Source: Congzhengia sp045635085 (lineage in GTDB: Bacteria > Bacillota > Clostridia > UBA1381 > UBA9506). From it: 64,000 nucleotides of DNA. Shown here piece by piece: positions 1 through 8,400 of this stretch (positions within the stretch are counted from its first letter, which is position 1; the number at the start of each line of letters is the position of its first letter). The notes beneath the pieces are model-generated. The model saw only the letters and a program-made list of their open reading frames with translations. It did no database searches and was not told the DNA's origin. Position numbers and translations under genes: made by a program. The DNA is taken from contig JAZRBM010000014.1 in assembly GCA_045635085.1 (NCBI GenBank), forward strand, positions 52,487 through 116,486, read 5' to 3'.

Positions 1-57
1 TTTTGGCCCTGCTCTCGGCATACGGCAAATGTTAAAATTTTAAGGAGGTAATTAAAA

Positions 58-321
58 ATGCGTAAAGAATTAAAGCAGGAAATCATTGCTAAATACGCTA
101 TTCACGAAGGTGACACAGGTTCACCTGAGGTTCAGATTGCTGTTCTGACAGAAAGAATCAACCACTTAAACGAACATTTAAAGATGTTCAAGCAGGACCA
201 TCACTCAAGACGTGGTCTTTTAAAGATGGTTGGTCAGCGCAGAGGTCTCTTGAAGTACCTTATGAAGGTTGACATTGAGAGATACCGTGCAATCATTGAA
301 AAACTCGGTCTTCGTAAATAA
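58..321 (+). CDS. rpsO: 30S ribosomal protein S15
   Basis: S15 binds the central domain of 16S rRNA and helps nucleate the small-subunit platform. The 87-residue product is the usual family length, with the conserved GDTGSPEVQ segment near residue 18 and the HHSRRGL core around residues 48-54. The start is fixed by a strong Shine-Dalgarno (AAGGAGG, 42-48) nine bases upstream. The window begins in its leader, so the promoter and any S15 autoregulatory RNA fold are mostly out of view. A hairpin terminator follows, so it is probably transcribed separately from the primosome genes downstream. Confidence 0.98.
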   Translation: MRKELKQEIIAKYAIHEGDTGSPEVQIAVLTERINHLNEHLKMFKQDHHSRRGLLKMVGQRRGLLKYLMKVDIERYRAIIEKLGLRK

Positions 322-337
322 TTTAATTAACAATCAT

Positions 338-379
338 AAGTACCACGTTACTGCATATTCGCTGATGTGGTACTTTTTT
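338..379 (+). terminator. Intrinsic terminator after rpsO
   Basis: Nine-base arms AAGTACCAC and GTGGTACTT enclose a loop of about 20 bases and run into a T tract. It lies 17 bases past the rpsO stop. Confidence 0.85.
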
Positions 380-415
380 CTGCCTTTTTTAATTGAGAAT
401 TTTGTCGCAATATAG

Positions 416-444
416 TTTACAAACAAAAAACTTTGTGCTATAAT
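416..444 (+). promoter_or_regulatory. Sigma-A-type promoter for the dnaD-dnaI pair
   Basis: TTTACA at 416-421, a 17-base spacer, and a consensus TATAAT at 439-444. It sits 32 bases before the preferred DnaD-like start codon. Confidence 0.8.
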
Positions 445-475
445 TATAATGTATTTTTGGGTTTAGGTGAGGCAG

Positions 476-1435
476 ATGATAATTAATTCAATATCCGCAG
501 GTCCGGATAGCGATTATATCCGTGTGCCTGAGGTTGCTTTTGACAAGTTAATACAGTCAAAAAATTCAGTTTATCTTTCAGTATATATGTTTGCGCTATC
601 CCAGTTTTATAAGGGTAAAACAGATATCACAAACGGATTTATTGCAGATAGCTTACATATTAACATAATTGATGTTGTTAATGCTTTTTTGTATTGCTCA
701 TCAGAAGGGCTTGTTAAAATACATAATTTTGTCAGCGTTGCTGAGGCTGAATTTGATATTGAGCTTTGTTTTGATATATGTATGAATAAGAGGCTTTCTG
801 ATTTTAAGCCGAGTTACAGAACGAGCGAAATCAGTAAAAAAATTGCAGAAGACGGAAAGCTTTCGCAGATGTATAAGATTGTAAGCGGAATTTTAGGAAA
901 GACACTAAGTTCTGCCGATATAGGGGTTTTATACTCTATGCACGACTACTATAGGCTCCCTGCCGAGGTTATTGTGGTTATGGTAGAATATTTTGTATCC
1001 CGCGGAATAAACACTATGAGAAAACTTGAAAAAGAAGCTCAAAAGTGGTCGGAAAACGGAATTGATACGGTTTTAAAGGCTAAAAAGCATATCAAAAAAC
1101 GCGAGGAGTTTTTATCATATGCAGGAGCCGTAAAGCGCATAGTAGGCGCACATGAGCGAAAGCTTACAACCAAAGAGCTTGAGTTTTCTGCCAAGTGGCA
1201 GTCAGAACTTAAGGCTACGCACGAGCAGATAAAAGAAGCTTATGAAATAACGATAGATAAAACCGGCAAGCTTTCGTTTAATTATATGAACAAAGTGTTG
1301 GAGGGAATAGTATCAGGAAAAAATAAAACATCATTAAATGGTGTTTCGGATAAAAAGCCGAAGTATGATTATTCTGAGCTTGAAAGAAAAGCATTTTTAA
1401 ATATTTCAAAAGGCGGTGCACGACATGGCGTTTGA
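476..1435 (+). CDS. DnaD-domain primosome protein
   Basis: DnaD-family protein, expected to help remodel DNA at origins or restart sites and assist helicase loading. The middle of the protein (about residues 120-200) resembles the DnaD/DnaB2 fold, with the helical stretch VLYSMHDYYRLPAEVIVVMVEYF; shown here only as recognisable pattern VLYSMHDYYRLPAEVIV. The ATG at 476 is preferred over an in-frame GTG at 467, because AGGTGAGG at 465-472 is a ribosome-binding site and overlaps the GTG. The gene overlaps the DnaI/DnaC-like ATPase downstream by 11 bases, the normal clostridial pairing of helicase-loading factors. No phage gene is adjacent, so I read it as a chromosomal copy. Confidence 0.85.
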   Translation: MIINSISAGPDSDYIRVPEVAFDKLIQSKNSVYLSVYMFALSQFYKGKTDITNGFIADSLHINIIDVVNAFLYCSSEGLVKIHNFVSVAEAEFDIELCFDICMNKRLSDFKPSYRTSEISKKIAEDGKLSQMYKIVSGILGKTLSSADIGVLYSMHDYYRLPAEVIVVMVEYFVSRGINTMRKLEKEAQKWSENGIDTVLKAKKHIKKREEFLSYAGAVKRIVGAHERKLTTKELEFSAKWQSELKATHEQIKEAYEITIDKTGKLSFNYMNKVLEGIVSGKNKTSLNGVSDKKPKYDYSELERKAFLNISKGGARHGV

Positions 1436-2420
1436 TACAGATTTATTAAATGAAATTGAAGCAGAATATGAAGCTATACGACAGAATAATGCCATAGACC
1501 TTGAAAACCGTAAAAGACAGGTTTTTTCAAAAGTGCCTCGTCTTGAGGAAATTGATTATGAAATAAAATCACTTGGTCTTAAGCTTTACAAAATTGCACT
1601 TTCAGGTGATAATTTAAAAGAACAGATAGAAAATTTACGAAATGAACAAAAAAAGTTATTGATACTGAAAAAAGCTCTCCTTATTGAGAATGGATACAAA
1701 GAAGATGAGCTTTCGGAAAGGTATACGTGTCCGATTTGTCATGACACCGGTTCGGTTGACACAAAGCCGTGCAAGTGCTATAAGAAAAAGCTTATTGAAA
1801 AAGCTTATGAGCAGTCAAATTTGTCATCGCAGCTATCGCATCAGTCATTTGACACGTTTGATATGTCTTTATACAGTGAAAGAACAGATCCTGATTTTGG
1901 TGTTTCGCCAAAAGAACATATGAAAAGAATTGTTGAGCTTTGCAAGGATTTTGTTAAAGAATTTGACGATCAACAATTTAATCTTTTGTTCTGGGGTGAG
2001 CCGGGGCTTGGCAAGACGTTTCTTTCAACATGCATTGCAAAGGAGCTTATTGCGACAAATCACTCGGTAATTTATGAAACGGCATATAAAACATTTTCTA
2101 TGCTTGAGGAATTAAAATTCAAGAAAAATGATGCCTTTGACAAGTTACGCTTTAAGGTTGACAAACTATATTCCTGTGATCTTTTAATACTGGATGATTT
2201 GGGAAGTGAATTTTCAACTCAGTACACGACAGCGTCACTTTTTGATATAATAAATTCAAGGTTGATTTCAGGCAAAAAAACTGTAATCAACACTAATTTA
2301 TCGATTGAAGAATTAAAGAAAAGGTATGGCGAACGCGTGTTCTCAAGATTGTATGGTCAATATAAGCTGGTACAGTTCATAGGTTATGACATAAGAGTAA
2401 ATAAGTCAGTTAATAATTAA
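1425..2420 (+). CDS. DnaI/DnaC-like helicase-loader ATPase
   Basis: AAA+ ATPase of the DnaC/DnaI/IstB group, expected to load the replicative helicase with the upstream DnaD-like protein. A Cys-rich zinc-binding segment (CPICHDTG followed by KPCKC) lies between a charged helical N terminus and the ATPase domain, as in DnaI. Walker A is GEPGLGKT, Walker B is LLILDDLG, and an arginine-rich SRLYGQ segment lies near the C terminus. The ATG at 1425 is chosen over an upstream GTG because AAGGCGGTG gives it good spacing. The 331-aa length is normal. An IstB transposase helper is unlikely, since no IS element is adjacent and the zinc segment favours DnaI. Confidence 0.88.
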   Translation: MAFDTDLLNEIEAEYEAIRQNNAIDLENRKRQVFSKVPRLEEIDYEIKSLGLKLYKIALSGDNLKEQIENLRNEQKKLLILKKALLIENGYKEDELSERYTCPICHDTGSVDTKPCKCYKKKLIEKAYEQSNLSSQLSHQSFDTFDMSLYSERTDPDFGVSPKEHMKRIVELCKDFVKEFDDQQFNLLFWGEPGLGKTFLSTCIAKELIATNHSVIYETAYKTFSMLEELKFKKNDAFDKLRFKVDKLYSCDLLILDDLGSEFSTQYTTASLFDIINSRLISGKKTVINTNLSIEELKKRYGERVFSRLYGQYKLVQFIGYDIRVNKSVNN

Positions 2421-2466
2421 AATTAATTAAATAAAAATACAACAAATGATAAGAGGGAGAAAAGAC

Positions 2467-3417
2467 ATGGTAAATCACGGTAAGGATGTTAAGATTTTTG
2501 CTTGTAACTCAAATCCAGAGTTGGCAGAAAAAATCGCCTCGAACTTAGGTATGAAGTTGGGCGACTCAAATGTTGGTATGTTCTCTGACGGAGAAATTGC
2601 TATCAACATTAATGAGATGGTAAGAGGTTCTGATGTTTTCGTTGTTCAGTCAACTTCAGATCCCGTAAACAACAATTTGATGGAACTGTTAATTATGATT
2701 GATGCTCTAAAACGTGCATCAGCTTCGAGAATAACAGCTGTAATGCCTTATTTCGGCTATGCAAGACAGGATAGAAAATCTAAGGCTCGTGACCCGATTT
2801 CAGCAAAATTAGTAGCTGACCTATTGACAACTGCAGGTGCAGACAGAATCTTAACAATGGATTTACATGCAGCACAGATTCAGGGATTTTTCAACATTCC
2901 TGTTGACCATTTAAAGGGCGGAAGATTATTATCAGAATACTATTTAGAAAAGTTCCCTAAGCGTGACGATGTGGTTGTAGTATCTCCTGACCTGGGTAGC
3001 GTAACACGTGCTCGTGACTTTGCGGCAAAGCTCGATGTTCCGATTGCAATTATCGACAAGCGACGTCCAAAGCCAAACGTTTCAGAGGTTATGAACATCA
3101 TTGGCGATATCAGCGGAAAAACTTGTATTTTGCTTGACGATATGATAGATACTGCAGGTACAATTACAAACGGTGCACATGCTTTGGCTGAGCGCGGAGC
3201 AAAGGAAGTTTATGCTTGTTGTACACACGGTGTATTGTCAGGTCCTGCAATGGAAAGGCTTGAGAAATGCCCGATTGTTGAGCTTCTGACACTGGATACA
3301 ATTGTTATCCCTGAAGAAAGAAGAATTCCTAAAATCAAGACGATTTCTGTTGCTAAGCTGTTTGCAGAAGCAATCAAGCGTATATACAATGATACATCAC
3401 TAAGTGAATTATTTTAA
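2467..3417 (+). CDS. prs: Ribose-phosphate pyrophosphokinase
   Basis: Makes PRPP from ribose 5-phosphate and ATP, feeding the purine operon at 27-38 kb and the phosphoribosyltransferase at 61 kb. Visible motifs are the active-site region YGYARQDRK in its local form FGYARQDRK, the DLHAAQIQGFF segment, and the PRPP/ribose-phosphate loop LLDDMIDTAGT. The ATG at 2467 (316 aa) is preferred over one at 2446, because GAGGGAGA lies just before 2467 and the longer form adds a non-conserved leader. A very strong terminator follows the stop. Confidence 0.97.
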   Translation: MVNHGKDVKIFACNSNPELAEKIASNLGMKLGDSNVGMFSDGEIAININEMVRGSDVFVVQSTSDPVNNNLMELLIMIDALKRASASRITAVMPYFGYARQDRKSKARDPISAKLVADLLTTAGADRILTMDLHAAQIQGFFNIPVDHLKGGRLLSEYYLEKFPKRDDVVVVSPDLGSVTRARDFAAKLDVPIAIIDKRRPKPNVSEVMNIIGDISGKTCILLDDMIDTAGTITNGAHALAERGAKEVYACCTHGVLSGPAMERLEKCPIVELLTLDTIVIPEERRIPKIKTISVAKLFAEAIKRIYNDTSLSELF

Positions 3418-3420
3418 TTA

Positions 3421-3467
3421 AAAAGCAGGCGAGGCAAAATGAGATATTTTGCCTCGCCTGCTTTTTT
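3421..3467 (+). terminator. Strong intrinsic terminator after prs
   Basis: Perfect 16-base arms starting GCAGGCGAGGC (3425-3440 and 3446-3461) with a 5-base loop, followed by six T. Confidence 0.95.
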
Positions 3468-3491
3468 GGGTTGGACGGAAAATAGCACAGA

Positions 3492-3580
3492 TTGGACAAA
3501 CTGAGCAAAAGCAAGGCATAGGCTTGCTTTTGTCTGCCCGAAGGCATGCGAAGGCATGCCGAGAGGTGAAGTTTGTTCAA
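3492..3580. other. Structured intergenic element, unassigned
   Basis: Lies in the convergent gap between prs and ldh, a 315-base stretch with no gene. An outer stem pairs TTGGACAAACT (3492-3502) with AGTTTGTTCAA (3570-3580). Inside is a hairpin CAAAAGCAAG/CTTGCTTTTG (3506-3515/3523-3532) and a tandem GAAGGCATGC pair (about 3540-3559). It could be a dispersed repeat of the REP/MITE kind or a small structured RNA. No coding capacity is convincing on either strand. Confidence 0.4.
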
Positions 3581-3593
3581 AACACAAGGCAAT

Positions 3594-3630
3594 AAAAAAA
3601 GAAGAAATTCGTCAAATGGCGAATTTCTTC
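3594..3630 (-). terminator. Intrinsic terminator after ldh
   Basis: Read on the minus strand, perfect 11-base arms (3601-3611 and 3620-3630, GAAGAAATTCG and its complement) with an 8-base loop are followed by seven T. Confidence 0.85.
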
Positions 3631-3732
3631 ATTAAATTTTATGATATTTTAGCTTAAGTGATATGATTTAAGGCTTAATTATGCACTTTTTTGCATTGTG
3701 TGGTGTGTGCATTTTGATACAGCCTTTTTTTG

Positions 3733-4683
3733 TTATAAATTTGTATCCTGATAGTATTCCTTTAGCGTTTTGCATGATTTGGCAAAAAGGTCTTTTTCTT
3801 CAGGTGTAAGATGCAGATTTAAATGCCCGACGACTCCTTGTCTTCCGACTACAGCAGGTACTCCTGCGTATACATCATACTGATCATATTCGCCATTTAA
3901 AAGTGTGGAAATTGTCAGAATGCTGTTTTCGTCCTTTAAAATTGATTTTACAATTCTAACCAATGACATACCAATGCCATAATATGTTGATTGCTTTGCC
4001 TCTATTATTTTATAAGCGGCGTTTTTAACATGGTCGGTTATTGCTTCCATTTCTTCTTTTTTGAATTTATCGCCCCATTCTGAAAGGACTAGTTCTACCG
4101 GCTTTGTGCCAATTGTTGCCTGCGACCATGGGACAAATTCTGTGTCACCGTGTTCGCCTATTACGTAGGCGTGTACATTTTTTGGGTCTATTCCAAAATA
4201 CTCGCCTAATAAAAATCTGAGTCTTGCAGTATCCAGTGTTGTTCCAGAACCGATGACACGTTCTTTTGGGAATCCTGACAGCGTTTTAACAACATGAGTC
4301 ATAACGTCTACCGGGTTTGTTGCAACTAAAAATATGCCTGAAAAACCTGATGCTACAATGGGTTCGATAATTGATTTAAATACTTTTGTGTTTCTTTCTA
4401 AAAGCTCAGGACGGGTTTCGCCTATTTTTTGTGCTACTCCCGCGCAAATTACTACTATGTCGGCATCTTGACACGTATCGTAGTCTGCTGCATATATTTT
4501 CATATGCGAATTAGAAAAGGGAAGCCCATGATTTAAGTCCATAGCTTCCCCTAGTGCCTTGTTTTTATTTATGTCGATTAAAGCTAATTCGTTACAAATG
4601 TTTTGATTAAGTAGTGCATAGGCAAAGCTCATTCCAACAAAGCCTGTGCCGACTAAAACGACTTTTTGTTTTTCTGCCCTCAT
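3733..4683 (-). CDS. ldh: L-lactate dehydrogenase
   Basis: Reduces pyruvate to L-lactate with NADH, regenerating NAD+ in fermentation. The 316-aa protein has the Rossmann GTGFVGMSFA near residue 12, the active-site segment around GTTLDTAR, and the catalytic histidine in GEHGDTEFVPWS. The NPVD segment near residue 122 is also typical of the family. AATATATG is preceded by CGGAGGT, giving a clear start. It lies 32 bases downstream of an ECF S component on the same strand and may be cotranscribed. A weak AAAGGG/CCCTTT hairpin between the two could reduce read-through. Lactate and malate dehydrogenases share this fold; the overall pattern favours LDH. Confidence 0.93.
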   Translation of the reverse strand: MRAEKQKVVLVGTGFVGMSFAYALLNQNICNELALIDINKNKALGEAMDLNHGLPFSNSHMKIYAADYDTCQDADIVVICAGVAQKIGETRPELLERNTKVFKSIIEPIVASGFSGIFLVATNPVDVMTHVVKTLSGFPKERVIGSGTTLDTARLRFLLGEYFGIDPKNVHAYVIGEHGDTEFVPWSQATIGTKPVELVLSEWGDKFKKEEMEAITDHVKNAAYKIIEAKQSTYYGIGMSLVRIVKSILKDENSILTISTLLNGEYDQYDVYAGVPAVVGRQGVVGHLNLHLTPEEKDLFAKSCKTLKEYYQDTNL

Positions 4684-4715
4684 ATATTACCTCCGTAAAA
4701 TAAAGGGCCAAAAAG

Positions 4716-5264
4716 TTAACCCTTTAGGCTTTTTATATTAATTTTTGTGTTTAAAAGACGTGCGGATTTTAATGCATATAAGATAATAATAGAAATTATA
4801 AAATCAACACAATGGTGTATAAATGTACCAAGCCCTACAGTTACCAAAAGAAAGCTTGTTGCATTTTCGGGAATACCTATAAATTTAAATGAAACGATTG
4901 CTACTAATATTTCAGCTATTGCGTGCAAAAGTCCAGTAAATGGGACAACCAGCAAAATATTCCATTTTTTCTGAAGCATTTTGTATCCAAAAAGTCCAAA
5001 AATAAAGTGGGACAATGCACGGAAAACGATAGCTAAATTTCCTGTAGCCATCAAAAACCCGAGCGCGCTGCCTACGGCAGTACCAATAACTGCAAATGGT
5101 CCAATAAACATTGCTAAAATTCCGGGTACATGAGCCGCAAAAGTCGCAGAAAAAATAGGTTCTACTATAAGCTTAAAAGGCATAATTGACGGAATTGCAA
5201 GAGCAAGTGCCGTAAGCAGTGCCGCTATAGTAATAGCTTTTACATTTGTTGATCTTTTATTCAT
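4716..5264 (-). CDS. ECF transporter S component
   Basis: Small integral membrane protein (182 aa from the preferred start) with about six hydrophobic segments. It looks like the substrate-binding S subunit of an energy-coupling-factor vitamin importer. The N-terminal KAITIAALLTALAL helix and the HVPGILAMFIGP segment recur in vitamin-type S components, but the substrate cannot be read off. The ATG at 5264 follows AGGAGG at normal spacing; an upstream extension to 5393 would cross the divergent promoter region and is unlikely. No EcfA/EcfT genes are nearby, so it probably shares a module encoded elsewhere. Confidence 0.75.
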   Translation of the reverse strand: MNKRSTNVKAITIAALLTALALAIPSIMPFKLIVEPIFSATFAAHVPGILAMFIGPFAVIGTAVGSALGFLMATGNLAIVFRALSHFIFGLFGYKMLQKKWNILLVVPFTGLLHAIAEILVAIVSFKFIGIPENATSFLLVTVGLGTFIHHCVDFIISIIILYALKSARLLNTKINIKSLKG

Positions 5265-5323
5265 GTTTTTCCTCCTATGTAACAAAAAAATTTTTTGGTC
5301 ATACAATGTAGCAAAAAGTTTAT

Positions 5324-5332
5324 GGGGGGGGG
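5324..5332 (+). repeat. Homopolymeric G9 tract before a small membrane protein
   Basis: Nine consecutive G lie 6 bases before the ATG at 5339. An ATG at 5322 reads through the tract in another frame and stops at TGA 5340-5342, overlapping the main start. One extra G would place the two starts in one frame. Confidence 0.6.
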
Positions 5333-5338
5333 TATTAT

Positions 5339-5698
5339 ATGACCGGATTTTTTTTAATTGATTGCATTTTTTTATTTTTGGTGTGCTATGCACTGGTAAG
5401 TATGTTTTACAATTTATCTCAATTTTTATTACGAAGATACTGCAAATATCCGCAAAGGTCTTTTTTGGTGCTTGAATTAAAGCATGGCAGTGAATCCTTT
5501 GAACGCGATATAAGATGCTCAGTATCTAAAAGTTTATTGCAAAAATGCGCACTTTTAATCATCTGCACGAATCTTGATACAGATGAATATACTAAACTCT
5601 GGCGCATTACTGACGTATACGACCACGTAATTTTAGCAACTCATGAAGAAATTATATCAAAGCTAGATACTGCTGCAAATATAAGTATATCTCTATAA
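5339..5698 (+). CDS. Hypothetical small membrane-anchored protein
   Basis: I do not recognise this 119-aa protein. It has one N-terminal hydrophobic segment (about residues 4-25), then a basic stretch RRYCKYPQR and a soluble domain with a CALLIICTNLDTDEY strand, suggesting a cytoplasmic domain tethered to the membrane. Its ribosome-binding region is a run of nine G (5324-5332). The stop overlaps the convergent mnmA stop (CTATAA, 5693-5698). It fills the gap between oppositely oriented genes and shows no better reading frame on the other strand, so I regard it as probably real. Confidence 0.55.
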   Translation: MTGFFLIDCIFLFLVCYALVSMFYNLSQFLLRRYCKYPQRSFLVLELKHGSESFERDIRCSVSKSLLQKCALLIICTNLDTDEYTKLWRITDVYDHVILATHEEIISKLDTAANISISL

Positions 5699-6703
5699 AA
5701 TAGTACCTCCGCCAAGAAGACGCTCGCCATCATAAAACACACAGGCTTGTCCGGGTGTGATGGAGCGGGCAGGTGATGAAAGCGTCACCCTAAAATATAG
5801 TTCCTCTTTTGTAACGGAGCAGGGCAGACAGTTAGTAGAGTATCTGATTTTACAACTGCATATGAAGCTATCGCCCATATCTTCAATAAGGTTTGTATCC
5901 TTTATTAAAAAGCTATCAGAAAACTCCTGACCTGATTCTCCTAAAGTTATGCTGTTGTCACTGGGGTTTATAGACAAAACAAACATAGGTCTGCCAAATG
6001 CGCCAAGGCCTTTTCTTTGTCCGTAGGTATAGTTAAAAATACCTGTATGGCTACCTATAACATTGCCATCGGTATCTATGAAGTTACCCGGTGAGTCCGG
6101 CAGAAACTTTTTTAAATACTCATTTTTGTCTCCGTTGGGGATAAAGCAAATATCCTGGCTATCTTTTTTGCCCCATACGGGAAGATTAAATTCCTTGGCT
6201 AAATCACGAACTGTATCTTTATCATATTCGCCCAGTGGAATGAGGATTTTTGAGAGTTTATCCTGTGTTAATGAATATAAAAAATAAGTCTGGTCCTTTT
6301 CGCGTGAATTTGCCATATAAAGAGAATACGTGGTGCCATTTTTTACAATTTTGGCATAGTGTCCAGTTGCTACATAGTCAAATCCATTTTCTGTCGCGTA
6401 GTCAAAAAGTGCACCAAATTTAATGGTTTTATTACAGATAACACATGGATTTGGAGTTCTTCCTGATTTGAATTCTTCTATGAAAGTCTCTTCTACAAAT
6501 TTTTTGAATTTATCACGAAAATCAATAACTGTAAAAGGAATTTTGAGTATATCACAGACTGCTTCAGCATCGTTTAAAAACGATGCTTCTCCGTCTGTTA
6601 GTTTTAAAGTTACGCCGCATACATCGTAGCCCTGTTTTTTTAAAAGTGCAGCGGCAACAGATGAATCTACGCCACCGCTCATTCCTATTAATACTCTTTT
6701 CAT
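5693..6703 (-). CDS. mnmA: tRNA 2-thiouridine(34) synthase
   Basis: Thiolates U34 of tRNA-Lys/Glu/Gln using sulfur relayed from a cysteine desulfurase. It carries the ATP-pyrophosphatase P-loop GMSGGVDSS at the N terminus, the first catalytic Cys in NPCVICNK, and the second in SQDICFIPNGD. The beta-barrel C terminus with SPARSITPGQACVFYDGERL is intact. The ATG at 6703 begins one base after the nifU stop (TGATATG), which suggests translational coupling; an ATG at 6712 is also possible. At 336 aa it is slightly short for the family. It forms an operon with nifS and nifU, which plausibly supply its sulfur. Confidence 0.95.
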   Translation of the reverse strand: MKRVLIGMSGGVDSSVAAALLKKQGYDVCGVTLKLTDGEASFLNDAEAVCDILKIPFTVIDFRDKFKKFVEETFIEEFKSGRTPNPCVICNKTIKFGALFDYATENGFDYVATGHYAKIVKNGTTYSLYMANSREKDQTYFLYSLTQDKLSKILIPLGEYDKDTVRDLAKEFNLPVWGKKDSQDICFIPNGDKNEYLKKFLPDSPGNFIDTDGNVIGSHTGIFNYTYGQRKGLGAFGRPMFVLSINPSDNSITLGESGQEFSDSFLIKDTNLIEDMGDSFICSCKIRYSTNCLPCSVTKEELYFRVTLSSPARSITPGQACVFYDGERLLGGGTIL

Positions 6704-6704
6704 A

Positions 6705-7133
6705 TCAGTCATGCTTGTGACAATCAGCACAACATCCTGAGCACTTGATTTCCATTTTTGGCTCAATCCCCTGACGCTTGTAATAGTCTGCAATAGCGGC
6801 ATTTATTGCCTCTTCTGCCAAAACAGAGCAATGCACCTTAGCAGGTGGCAAACCGTCTAAGGCTTCCATAACTGCTTTGTTTGTAAGCTTTAAGGCTTCC
6901 TCTATAGTTTTTCCTTTAACCAATTCGGTAGCCATAGAGCTTGTTGCAACTGCAGCGCCGCAACCAAATGTCTTAAAACTTACCTCTTTGATGACATCGT
7001 CTTCAATCTTCATATATATTTTCATTATGTCACCGCATTTTGCGTTGCCAACTTCGCCTATTGCATTAGCGTTTTCTAGCTCGCCGACATTTCTGGGATT
7101 TGCAAAGTGGTCCATTACTTTTTCTGAATACAT
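6705..7133 (-). CDS. nifU: NifU/IscU-type Fe-S cluster scaffold
   Basis: Scaffold on which [2Fe-2S] clusters are built from sulfur delivered by the desulfurase encoded just upstream. The 142-aa protein has the three scaffold cysteines in NAKCGD, TFGCGAA and VHCSVLAEE. It ends in a Cys-rich tail, CSGCCADCHKHD, which is longer than in IscU and may bind metal. It corresponds to the N-terminal NifU domain only; the C-terminal Nfu domain is absent, as in many Clostridia. It lies 12 bases after nifS and runs into mnmA. Confidence 0.93.
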   Translation of the reverse strand: MYSEKVMDHFANPRNVGELENANAIGEVGNAKCGDIMKIYMKIEDDVIKEVSFKTFGCGAAVATSSMATELVKGKTIEEALKLTNKAVMEALDGLPPAKVHCSVLAEEAINAAIADYYKRQGIEPKMEIKCSGCCADCHKHD

Positions 7134-7145
7134 TTATCTGTCTCC

Positions 7146-8321
7146 TTAATTATTTTTTACCTTTTCGTACAGAGGAGACATATCACGAAGTCTTTGAACG
7201 ATGTTTGGCAAAACTTCTAAAACAGTGTCGATATCATCCTCTGTATTTATTTCGCCGATTGAGAGGCGAAGAGAACCATGTGCTATTTCGTGTGGCAGTC
7301 CCAAAGCCAAAAGCACGTGAGAGGGATCTAATGAGCCGCTTGTACAGGCTGAACCCGATGAGGCGGCAATTCCGTTTAAGTCAAGTAATAATAAAAGTGA
7401 CTCACCCTCGATAAACTCAAATGAAAAATTAACATTGCCTGGAAGTCTGTCAGTAGGGTGTCCGTTTAGCTTAACATAAGGAATTTTTTCGGGGATTTCT
7501 TTTATTAATCTATCGCGCATTGCAGAAATTTTCTTTGCCTTTTCTAAAATATTCTCGGTAGCTAATGTTATAGCCTTTCCTAAACCTACAATAGATGCTA
7601 CGTTTTCTGTTCCTGCGCGTTTTGCTCTTTCCTGCGCACCGCCGTGCATAAAAATTTCAGGGCGGACACCATTTCTTATATAAAGAGCTCCGATGCCTTT
7701 TGGTCCTCCGAATTTATGCGCAGATAGTGACAATAAATCTATGTTCATTTTTTGAACATCTATTTCGATTGAGCCAATTGCCTGAACTGCATCTGTATGA
7801 AAGATAATCTTATGGTCTTTTGCAATTTTGCCTATTTTGGCGACTGGCTCTATTGTGCCTATTTCATTATTCGCTGCCATAATTGTAATCAAAATTGTGT
7901 CAGGGCGAATAGATTTTTCTAACTCGTCAAGTGATATTTTGCCGGTACTATCCACATCAAGGTAAGTGACCTCAAAACCTTGTTTTTCTAAAGATTGTAA
8001 GGTGTGTAGTACTGCGTGGTGCTCAATTTTTGACGAGATAATGTGTTTGCCTGATTTGGCTTTAGCGTAAGCTATGCCTTTTATTGCCCAGTTGTCAGAT
8101 TCTGTGCCGCAGCCTGTGAAAAATATCTCGCGCGGGGATGCTCCCAAAGCATTTGCTACTTGCTCGCGCGCAAGCTCTACAGCAGCCTTTGCTTTTTGTC
8201 CAATTTTGTATATGGAAGATGGATTTCCGTAATGTTCTTTTAAATATGGCAACATAGCGTCTAGAACTTCTTCTTTTAAAGGGGTTGTAGCGCTGTTGTC
8301 AAGATATATGCTTTTTGCCAT
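7146..8321 (-). CDS. nifS: Cysteine desulfurase, NifS/IscS type
   Basis: PLP enzyme converting cysteine to alanine and an enzyme persulfide for Fe-S assembly and tRNA thiolation. The N terminus IYLDNSATTPL is diagnostic. The PLP lysine lies in SLSAHKFGGPKGIG, and the active-site Cys in SSGSACTSGSLDPS. The long SACTSG loop marks it as group I (NifS/IscS). AGGAGG precedes the ATG. It heads a nifS-nifU-mnmA operon; no iscR-like regulator is adjacent. Confidence 0.95.
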   Translation of the reverse strand: MAKSIYLDNSATTPLKEEVLDAMLPYLKEHYGNPSSIYKIGQKAKAAVELAREQVANALGASPREIFFTGCGTESDNWAIKGIAYAKAKSGKHIISSKIEHHAVLHTLQSLEKQGFEVTYLDVDSTGKISLDELEKSIRPDTILITIMAANNEIGTIEPVAKIGKIAKDHKIIFHTDAVQAIGSIEIDVQKMNIDLLSLSAHKFGGPKGIGALYIRNGVRPEIFMHGGAQERAKRAGTENVASIVGLGKAITLATENILEKAKKISAMRDRLIKEIPEKIPYVKLNGHPTDRLPGNVNFSFEFIEGESLLLLLDLNGIAASSGSACTSGSLDPSHVLLALGLPHEIAHGSLRLSIGEINTEDDIDTVLEVLPNIVQRLRDMSPLYEKVKNN

Positions 8322-8400
8322 TTTTTTTCCTCCTGATTAAAACACTCTAATTTAATATTATAACTTAAAAATGTGTAAATTTCAAGAGTTAAAGAAAAAA

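Noticed and set aside
467..2420. DnaD- and DnaC-like genes as prophage replication genes for the late cluster
   Set aside because: They are a common chromosomal pair in Clostridia, carry the DnaI-type zinc segment, and lie between rpsO and prs, far from the late genes.
3374..3592. Minus-strand open frame of 72 codons over the prs end and intergenic hairpins
   Set aside because: It runs through the prs terminator and hairpins, lacks a ribosome-binding site, and has composition typical of antisense shadow.
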